From positions 1 through 11,783 of the forward strand of contig CAYQDF010000099.1 of the NCBI GenBank assembly GCA_964416175.1: 11,783 bases of DNA, given 5' to 3'. The stretch's first letter is position 1, and each line of letters starts with the position of its first letter. Under the pieces are notes generated by a model. It was not told the origin of the DNA. It did not search any database and was given only the letters and a program-made list of their open reading frames with translations. Positions 6,715-11,783 of the stretch are shown piece by piece. Origin of the DNA: CAYQDF01 sp964416175 (GTDB lineage: Bacteria; Chloroflexota; Anaerolineae; Anaerolineales; UBA4823). A program made the position numbers and the translations under genes.

Positions 6715-7758
6715 ATGACCACTAACATCAGCAGCAACGGTTACCTGGTAGGCTCGAACCTGGAGCGCGTCCTGCGCGCCGGGCACTTCGCTGTGACCGG
6801 AGAGCTGGGCCCGCCGCAGAGCGCTGACGGCGATTTGATCCGGAAGAAAGCCGGGTTATTGCGCGGCTACTGCGACGCAGTCAACATCACCGACAACCAG
6901 ACCGCCATTGTGCGTATGTCCAGCATCGGCTCGGGGGCGATCGTCGTGCAGGAGGGCCTCGAGCCGGTGATCCAGATGACCTGCCGGGATCGCAACCGCC
7001 TTGCCATCCAGAGCGACCTGCTTGGGGCGTACGCTCTCGGCATGCGCAACCTGCTCTGCCTGACCGGGGATCACCAGACTTTTGGCAACCACCCGACAGC
7101 CAAGAATGTCTTCGACATGGATTCGATCCAGCTCATCCAGATGGTGACTGCCATGCGGGACGAGGGCGTGTTCCAATGTGGCGATCCATTCAAGGGACCC
7201 GAGCCGCGCTTCTTCGTTGGGGCAGCAGCCGCTCCCTTTGCCGATCCGGTCGAGTTCCGACCCTACCGCCTGGCAAAGAAGATCAAAGCCGGAGCGAATT
7301 TCATCCAGACCCAGCTGATCTACGACATCCAGGCCTTTAAAGAATTCATGGAGAAAGTACGCAAGCTGGGAGTCCATGAACAGGCGTACATCCTGGCAGG
7401 GATCGGTCCGCTTAAAAGCCCTGCGATGGCGAAGTACATGAAGGACAACGTGCCGGGGATCCTCATCCCCGACGAGCTGATCGAGCGCATGAACGCAGCC
7501 GGAGCGCCCTGGGCCGGGAAAAGCAAGGACGAGCTGACCAAGGAAGATAAAAAGGCGCGCTCGGAAGCCTGGCAGGCAGAGGGAATCCGGATCACGATCG
7601 AGCTGATCGAACAGCTGCGTGAGATCGAAGGTGTCGCCGGCGTGCACATCATGGCGATCGAGTGGGAAGAGGCTGTCAAACTGATCGTCGAAGGTGCCGG
7701 ATTATTTCCCAGGCCGGTGATCCCTGAGCCAGTCTCGCAACCAGCCGGAGGTGGATAG
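6715..7758 (+). CDS. metF: MetF, 5,10-methylenetetrahydrofolate reductase
   Basis: Catalytic flavoprotein that reduces 5,10-methylene-THF to 5-methyl-THF in the methyl branch of the Wood-Ljungdahl pathway. It is a 347-aa TIM-barrel protein. VTGELGPP (28-34) carries the expected active-site Glu30, CLTGDH (115-120) matches the flavin/folate loop with Asp119, and QTQLIYD (198-204) matches the usual TQ-F-D segment. An Ile/Glu-rich C-terminal barrel end (VAGVHIMAIEWEEA) follows. A charged stretch around 266-290 (KSKDELTKEDKKARSEAW) looks like a surface insertion. AGGAGG at 6701-6706 lies 8 nt before ATG 6715. The gene overlaps hdrCB by 1 nt. The MetV and Hdr neighbours suggest electrons arrive through the complex, with direct NAD(P)H use by MetF less likely. 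Confidence 0.93.
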   Translation: MTTNISSNGYLVGSNLERVLRAGHFAVTGELGPPQSADGDLIRKKAGLLRGYCDAVNITDNQTAIVRMSSIGSGAIVVQEGLEPVIQMTCRDRNRLAIQSDLLGAYALGMRNLLCLTGDHQTFGNHPTAKNVFDMDSIQLIQMVTAMRDEGVFQCGDPFKGPEPRFFVGAAAAPFADPVEFRPYRLAKKIKAGANFIQTQLIYDIQAFKEFMEKVRKLGVHEQAYILAGIGPLKSPAMAKYMKDNVPGILIPDELIERMNAAGAPWAGKSKDELTKEDKKARSEAWQAEGIRITIELIEQLREIEGVAGVHIMAIEWEEAVKLIVEGAGLFPRPVIPEPVSQPAGGG

Positions 7759-9188
7759 TGAGCGAACAGGAACCGTCACAACCAACGACCCTTCGGATCA
7801 ACACCATCCTGGCCGACCGCATCCGGGAAGAACTGGGGCAGAATGTTTTTCTCTGCTATCAATGTGTGAAGTGCACGAGCGGGTGCCCTGTTGGTAAATA
7901 CTTCGACTGGCAGCCTAACCAGATCATGCGTGCGGTACAGCTCGGCCAGGAAGATATCGCGCTGCACGCCGCAACCCCCTGGCTGTGCGCCGCCTGCCAG
8001 ACCTGCACCACGCGCTGCCCGCAGGGGCTGGACATCACCGCGATCATGGAGTTTCTGACCCGCGAAGCTCTCCGGCGCGGCATATCCCCACCGGTCTATG
8101 AGGTGAACGTCTTCAATCAGGCTTTCATGCGGGAAGTACGCCTGTGGGGGCGTTCCTACGAGCTCGGGTTGATGGCCGAGATGAAGCTTCGCACCCTGCG
8201 CACCCGCAGCCTGCTCGAAGATATGGATCTCGGGGTCAAAGTCATCCGTAAGAATAAACTGCCGATCATCCCGGAGATCGCACGACCGCCGCGGAAGATC
8301 AATCCTCAGGCCGGAGCGAGCAAAGCTGTCGCCTATTATCCTGGGTGCTCCCTGCATTCAACAAGCAAGGAATTCAACATCTCCGCTCAGGCGGTGTGCC
8401 GGGCGCTCGGGATCAGTCTGATCGAGCCAGATGGTTGGGTGTGCTGTGGCAGCTCCGCTGCCCACCGCGCCGACCCCCAGGCGGCTGTCCGTTTACCGAT
8501 GGAGAATCTCTCCATCATCGAGCAGAGCGGTTTCGAAGAGGTGACAATGCCGTGCGCCGCCTGCTACAACCGGCATAAAGCCGCGCTCTACGAAATCCGC
8601 CGTGACGAGGAACACAGAGACGCCGTGGATGCAGTGATCGGCTATGACTACCAGGATACGGTCAGGGTCAGTTCCCTCGGGGAAATGATCTTCGAACGGG
8701 TCGGGCCAGATCGGCTTGCCGCACAGGTCAGGCATCCATTAAAAGGTGTGCGGCTGGTGTGCTACTACGGCTGCCTGCTGACGCGCCCGCCGCAAGTGAC
8801 CGGCGCGCTGCACCCGGAGAACCCGATTGAGATGGACCGCTTGATGGCTGCCCTGGGAGCGGAAGTGATCGACTGGTCGTATAAGACCGCGTGCTGCGGC
8901 GCGGCGCATTCTCTCACCCGCCCAGACATCGTCCTGGATCTGAGCAGTCAGCTCATCCGCCATGCCAGAGAGGCGGGAGCGGACGCGATCGCGGTCGCCT
9001 GCCCACTCTGCCACACCAACCTGGACGCCCGCCAGTTCCAGATGAAACTGGAGACCGATATGCCGGTGCTGTATTTCACGCAGCTGATGGCGATCGCCCT
9101 TGGGCTGCCCGAAAAAGATGCCGCGTTGAACAAGAACCTGGTCGACCCCCGGCCCTTGCTCAGGCAAAAAGGCCTCCTGGCAGGCTAG
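7758..9188 (+). CDS. hdrCB: HdrC-HdrB fusion protein (iron-sulfur/CCG-domain subunit)
   Basis: Single-chain fusion of heterodisulfide-reductase-like subunits C and B (476 aa); in methanogens these are two proteins. The HdrC part (about 1-110) has two [4Fe-4S] motifs, C33/36/39/43 and C77/80/83/87, each followed by Pro. The HdrB part (about 185-450) has two CCG domains: C197, CC229-230 and CAAC266-269, then C335/C339, CC379-380 and CPLC415-418. In HdrB these motifs bind noncubane [4Fe-4S] clusters. In this operon the natural partner would be MetVF, so the protein probably relays electrons from HdrA to MetV rather than reducing a CoM-CoB disulfide. The start is GTG 7758, which shares its first base with the metF TAG stop; GGAGG at 7747-7751 lies 6 nt upstream. 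Confidence 0.9.
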   Translation: MSEQEPSQPTTLRINTILADRIREELGQNVFLCYQCVKCTSGCPVGKYFDWQPNQIMRAVQLGQEDIALHAATPWLCAACQTCTTRCPQGLDITAIMEFLTREALRRGISPPVYEVNVFNQAFMREVRLWGRSYELGLMAEMKLRTLRTRSLLEDMDLGVKVIRKNKLPIIPEIARPPRKINPQAGASKAVAYYPGCSLHSTSKEFNISAQAVCRALGISLIEPDGWVCCGSSAAHRADPQAAVRLPMENLSIIEQSGFEEVTMPCAACYNRHKAALYEIRRDEEHRDAVDAVIGYDYQDTVRVSSLGEMIFERVGPDRLAAQVRHPLKGVRLVCYYGCLLTRPPQVTGALHPENPIEMDRLMAALGAEVIDWSYKTACCGAAHSLTRPDIVLDLSSQLIRHAREAGADAIAVACPLCHTNLDARQFQMKLETDMPVLYFTQLMAIALGLPEKDAALNKNLVDPRPLLRQKGLLAG

Positions 9189-9203
9189 GCGTCCCTGGAA
9201 AAA

Positions 9204-9899
9204 ATGGCCAAACTCTCCGACCGCGACCTGCTCGCTGACCGCGTTGATGACCTGCGCGCTTCTTTACGCTCTCAGAATCCGGACCACCTCGCCACTCGGA
9301 CCGGTTCATCCTTTCAACGCCTCTCCCCCGTCCTCGGCGAGTTCCACCTGGACCTGTGGGCGCGCCCGATCCGGCTGTCTTTTCCCAGTTTCGTGGCTCG
9401 CGATCCGGGAAGCGGCGCGCCGTTAGCCAGCTTCCACCTCGCCTTGCTGCTCTATTACTTCACGACCTGCGATGGAACGCCGCCAACCGGGCAATGGATT
9501 TCGTTTTCGGAGCTTCCCGGAGGCAGGTTCTACAACCAGGCGTTTCAGGGATACACCGGGCGTCTCCTTGTGAACGCTTTTCAAAACAACTTGCCGGGGT
9601 TTTGCGAGATCGCCGCCCAAATCGGGGGTACGCGGGTTCTGTCGCCTGGAGATGCAGCGTTCACATTTCAGGCCTTACCGCTGGTATCATTAATGGTGGT
9701 CGCATGGCAAGGAGATGAGGAGGTCCAGCCAGCCTACCAGGTATTGTTTGACGCCGCCGTGAGCCACCACCTCCCGACAGACGTCTGTGCAATTCTCGGC
9801 AGCTCCCTGACCAGGCAGTTGATCCAGACCTGGGAACAACACTCTTCTCTACTATCCCCTGTCCCCTCGTCTTTACGGGGAGAAGAGGAGAAGGGATAG
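9204..9899 (+). CDS. DUF3786-like protein of unknown function
   Basis: A 231-aa soluble protein that I assign to the DUF3786 family from its pattern: FHLALLLYYF (77-86), ISFSELPGGRFYNQAF (99-114), PLVSLMVVAWQGDEE (159-173) and LFDAAVSHHLPTD (181-193). It has no known enzymatic motif, signal peptide or metal-binding Cys array. Family members are, to my recollection, found in anaerobes near corrinoid/CODH-type genes. It lies 15 nt after hdrCB and 25 nt before the first cooC, so an accessory role in the pathway (assembly or regulation) is a guess. The Shine-Dalgarno is weak (TGGAAA). Residues from about 216 to the end are encoded by a palindromic repeat and look like a read-in extension rather than family sequence. 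Confidence 0.72.
   Translation: MAKLSDRDLLADRVDDLRASLRSQNPDHLATRTGSSFQRLSPVLGEFHLDLWARPIRLSFPSFVARDPGSGAPLASFHLALLLYYFTTCDGTPPTGQWISFSELPGGRFYNQAFQGYTGRLLVNAFQNNLPGFCEIAAQIGGTRVLSPGDAAFTFQALPLVSLMVVAWQGDEEVQPAYQVLFDAAVSHHLPTDVCAILGSSLTRQLIQTWEQHSSLLSPVPSSLRGEEEKG
9852..9899 (+). repeat. REP-like palindrome overlapping the 3' end of the DUF3786 gene
   Basis: The outer arms CTATCCC (9852-9858) and GGGATAG (9893-9899) and the inner arms TCCCC (9862-9866) and GGGGA (9877-9881) form an imperfect hairpin. An alternative pairing uses CTCTTCT (9842-9848) with AGAAGAG (9881-9887). The translated tail (SPVPSSLRGEEEKG) is the low-complexity peptide typical of a dispersed extragenic palindrome that has entered a gene end. 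It has no U-tract, so it is not a standard terminator, but it could stabilise or attenuate the transcript before the cooC genes. Confidence 0.55.
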
Positions 9900-9924
9900 G
9901 TGCAATTATTTATGGAGAGGTTAC

Positions 9925-10701
9925 ATGAAAATCGCCATCAGCGGTAAAGGGGGAACCGGCAAGACCACCCTGGCAGCCCTGCTCGCCCAGGCATACGCAG
10001 ACGCTGGTCGGAATGTATTGGCTGTGGATGCCGACCCATCTCCCTGCCTGGCAGGCGCGCTGGGCTTTCCGGACGAGCTGCGCCAGCGCCTGCGTCCCAT
10101 CGCTGAGATGGATGACCTGATCTACGAGCGCACCGGCGCGAAACCGGGCACCGTGGGTGGGTTCTTCACGCTCAACCCGCGCGTTGATGACCTTCCGGAC
10201 CGCTTCAGCATCGCGCATCGTGGGGTGCGCCTGCTGGAAATGGGCTCGGTGGACACCGGCGGGTCCGGCTGCATCTGCCCGGAGAGCGCGCTGCTCAAAA
10301 CCCTATTCACCCACCTCTTGTTTCGGAAAGAAGACGTCCTGATCCTGGATATGTACGCCGGGGTGGAGCACCTCGGGCGGGCCACGGTCGATTTCGTCGA
10401 CGCGATGCTGGTCGTCGCCGAGCCGACCCGCCGAAGTTTGGGGACCGCCGCCCAGATAAAATCCCTCGCGCAGGATATCGGCCTCAACCGGCTGTGGCTG
10501 GTCGGGAACAAGGTGCGCGATGAGGAAGAAGTCGATTTTCTGAAAGCCGAATCGCCAGGGCTGCCAGTGCTGGGATTTTTACCAGCGGACCTGGCGGTCC
10601 AGGAGGCGGACCGCCTCGGCATACCGGTGTATGATCACGTGCCAGCCCTGCGCGATACCGCTGGACAGCTGGCTAAAACGCTGGCAGAACAAATAGATTA
10701 A
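9925..10701 (+). CDS. cooC: CooC-like CODH/ACS nickel-maturation ATPase (first copy)
   Basis: P-loop ATPase of the SIMIBI/MinD class that helps load nickel into carbon monoxide dehydrogenase or acetyl-CoA synthase (258 aa). The deviant Walker A is GKGGTGKTT (7-15), switch I VDADPSP is at 34-40, Walker B is VLILDMYAGVEHLGR (138-152), and the CxC pair C116/C118 (GCICPE) matches the metal-binding motif at the CooC dimer interface. It is cytoplasmic with no membrane segment. GGAGAGG lies 4 nt before ATG 9925. It is followed 15 nt later by a second homologue. The typical E-A-G-x-E-H of Walker B reads Y-A-G-V-E-H here. Whether it serves CODH (CooC) or ACS (AcsF) cannot be told from sequence alone. 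Confidence 0.88.
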   Translation: MKIAISGKGGTGKTTLAALLAQAYADAGRNVLAVDADPSPCLAGALGFPDELRQRLRPIAEMDDLIYERTGAKPGTVGGFFTLNPRVDDLPDRFSIAHRGVRLLEMGSVDTGGSGCICPESALLKTLFTHLLFRKEDVLILDMYAGVEHLGRATVDFVDAMLVVAEPTRRSLGTAAQIKSLAQDIGLNRLWLVGNKVRDEEEVDFLKAESPGLPVLGFLPADLAVQEADRLGIPVYDHVPALRDTAGQLAKTLAEQID

Positions 10702-10716
10702 TTGAAGGTAGATTTT

Positions 10717-11505
10717 ATGACAACGACTATAGCACTTGCCGGTAAAGGCGGCGTGGGGAAGACCACCATCGCCGCCATGATCATCAAATACCTTTCCCGC
10801 ACACCGGATGGCGCGATCCTGGCTATCGACGCCGACCCGAGCAGCAATTTGAACATGGTGCTCGGCCTCAACCTTGAATGGACGGTTGGTGACATCCGGG
10901 AAGACATGCTCCAGCAGGTCAAGAGCTCTTTGACGGCTGGCGGGGCGGCCATGGGCGCCCTCCCCGGCGGAGTCAGCAAGCGCGACTACCTGGATTACCA
11001 GATCCGCAACTCGGTGGCAGAAGGCTCCCGCTTTGACCTGATCGCAATGGGCCGATCGGAGGGACCCGGCTGCTACTGCGCGGTCAACCACAACCTGCGC
11101 GAGGTGGTCGACAGCCTCAGCAAGAATTACCGCTATGTGGTGATCGACAACGAGGCCGGCATGGAGCACCTCAGCCGGCGCACCACGCGCGACGTGCAGC
11201 ACCTGCTGATCGTCTCCGATCCCACTCTGCGGGGGCTGGTCGCCGCGGAGCGCATCGCTGCGCTGAGCAAGGAATTGGACATCCGCGTTGAAAACGTCTA
11301 TCTGATCGTCAACCGCGTCCCGGGGTCGCTGCCGCCGCCGATCGAAAAATACATTGCAAACATGCATATCCCCCTGCTGGCGGTGGTGCCCGCAGACGAA
11401 CAGCTGGCGACTTTCGAGTTCAGCGGCCGGCCTCTGGTGGAGCTGGAAGAAGAATCACCAATTTATCGAGAGATCGCCGCCTCCATGAGACGGATCCTCG
11501 CTTAG
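10717..11505 (+). CDS. cooC: CooC/AcsF-like nickel-maturation ATPase (second copy)
   Basis: Second MinD-type maturation ATPase (262 aa), clearly diverged from its upstream neighbour. It has Walker A GKGGVGKTT (9-17), switch I IDADPSSN (37-44), the CxC pair C119/C121 (GPGCYCAVNH) and Walker B VVIDNEAGMEHLSRR (141-155), which matches the CooC/AcsF signature better than the first copy. GPGCYCA also resembles the CooC nickel/zinc site. ATG 10717 is chosen because AAGGT lies about 8 nt upstream; a TTG at 10702 is in frame but lacks a comparable ribosome binding site. It is the last plus-strand gene, and no obvious plus-strand intrinsic terminator follows. One copy may serve CODH and the other ACS; this is inference. 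Confidence 0.88.
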   Translation: MTTTIALAGKGGVGKTTIAAMIIKYLSRTPDGAILAIDADPSSNLNMVLGLNLEWTVGDIREDMLQQVKSSLTAGGAAMGALPGGVSKRDYLDYQIRNSVAEGSRFDLIAMGRSEGPGCYCAVNHNLREVVDSLSKNYRYVVIDNEAGMEHLSRRTTRDVQHLLIVSDPTLRGLVAAERIAALSKELDIRVENVYLIVNRVPGSLPPPIEKYIANMHIPLLAVVPADEQLATFEFSGRPLVELEEESPIYREIAASMRRILA

Positions 11506-11595
11506 CGATTCAGCGATTAGAAGCTGTCTCTAAAATCACAGGAAAAACACCCCGACTACCTAATTATTAAGATAACTTCTGGAATGCACCACAAC

Positions 11596-11631
11596 AAAAA
11601 GGCACCCGACCTCAAGGTGAGATCGGGTGCC
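11596..11631 (-). terminator. Intrinsic terminator of fhs (minus strand)
   Basis: On the minus strand a 9-bp stem GGCACCCGA/TCGGGTGCC (11623-11631 with 11601-11609) is extended by CTC/GAG across one mismatch. It is followed by TTTTT (11600 down to 11596). It lies about 22 nt past the fhs stop. A small CGCAG/CTGCG hairpin (11631-11644) precedes it. The plus-strand reading has no U-tract. The rest of 11506-11652 holds no gene that I can see. Confidence 0.85.
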
Positions 11632-11652
11632 GCAGTTGTCTGCGCCAATAAA

Positions 11653-11783
11653 TCAAAACAGCCCGATCACCCGGCCCGTCTCGAGGTCCAGGTCCACGTC
11701 GTAAAACACCGGGCGGGTCGGCAGCCCGGGCATGGTGCGCATCTCCCCGAGAAGCGGGTATAGGAAACCCGCTCCAACCGAGG
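11653..11783 (-). CDS. fhs: Formate-tetrahydrofolate ligase, C-terminal 42 residues (truncated by window edge)
   Basis: End of the ATP-dependent ligase that joins formate to THF, the entry step of the methyl branch. The visible residues read GAGFLYPLLGEMRTMPGLPTRP, then VFYDVDLDLETGRVIGLF, then TGA (11655-11653). The TMPGLPTRP-x-FYD and final GLF match formate-THF ligases, and the wording is closest to the synthetase domain of eukaryotic C1-THF synthase. The gene runs convergently to the cooC genes and has its own terminator. The rest lies outside the window, so activity and full domain layout cannot be judged. Confidence 0.88.
   Translation of the reverse strand, partial: SVGAGFLYPLLGEMRTMPGLPTRPVFYDVDLDLETGRVIGLF

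Noticed and set aside
10702..10704. TTG 10702 as the start of the second cooC
   Set aside because: It adds only five residues before ATG 10717. The ATG has AAGGT at a suitable distance and places the P-loop at the normal N-terminal position.
11506..11600. Plus-strand terminator after the second cooC
   Set aside because: Only weak pairings are seen (AGAAG/CTTCT, a short TAATTA palindrome) and no stem followed by a U-tract. The strong stem at 11601-11631 has its U-tract only on the minus strand.
1..11783. tRNA, rRNA, CRISPR arrays, transposase genes, riboswitches
   Set aside because: I looked for cloverleaf-like stems, regular repeats with spacers and transposase motifs and found none that I could support.

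Overview
The window is a compact, GC-rich plus-strand gene train from an anaerobic bacterium that carries the Wood-Ljungdahl (reductive acetyl-CoA) pathway. The evidence for this is a methylene-tetrahydrofolate reductase pair (MetV, MetF) embedded among heterodisulfide-reductase-like electron-transfer genes (HdrA, MvhD, HdrCB), two CooC-type CODH/ACS nickel-maturation ATPases, and the 3' end of formate-tetrahydrofolate ligase. The gene content recalls the MetVF-HdrABC-MvhD complex of Moorella-type acetogens. The extra-large HdrA fusion and the C1-THF-synthase-like ligase tail make me think of Chloroflexota (Anaerolineae-like), but that placement is a guess.

Layout. (1) 2-931: 3' part of a histidine kinase with the end of a cyclic-nucleotide-binding-like domain. 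(2) 935-5512: a 1525-residue HdrA fusion containing two HdrA-type flavin modules and an inserted GltD/NfnB-like module. (3) 5526-5942: mvhD, which runs through an in-frame UGA (5730-5732) at the position of a family-conserved cysteine and has a hairpin just downstream. I read it as a selenocysteine codon with a bacterial SECIS. (4) 6028-6711 metV, 6715-7758 metF, 7758-9188 hdrC-hdrB fusion. (5) 9204-9899: a DUF3786-like protein whose last residues are encoded by a palindromic repeat. (6) 9925-10701 and 10717-11505: two CooC-like ATPases. (7) 11506-11652: convergent intergenic region with a minus-strand terminator. (8) 11653-11783, minus strand: C-terminus of formate-THF ligase (Fhs).

How they work together (inference from family knowledge). 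MetF/MetV reduce methylene-THF to methyl-THF. HdrA, MvhD and HdrCB would carry electrons between NAD(P)H, ferredoxin and the reductase, possibly by flavin-based bifurcation. Fhs makes formyl-THF upstream in the methyl branch, and the CooC ATPases would prepare the nickel enzymes CODH/ACS that use the methyl group. Genes are separated by -1 to about 85 nt, so one or a few transcripts are likely.

The main discovery is the selenocysteine-containing MvhD. Standard gene callers would truncate it at residue 68 and lose its conserved second half. The second point of interest is the unusual three-flavoprotein HdrA, whose iron-sulfur domains are split between its modules and whose GltD-like module has lost some signature residues.
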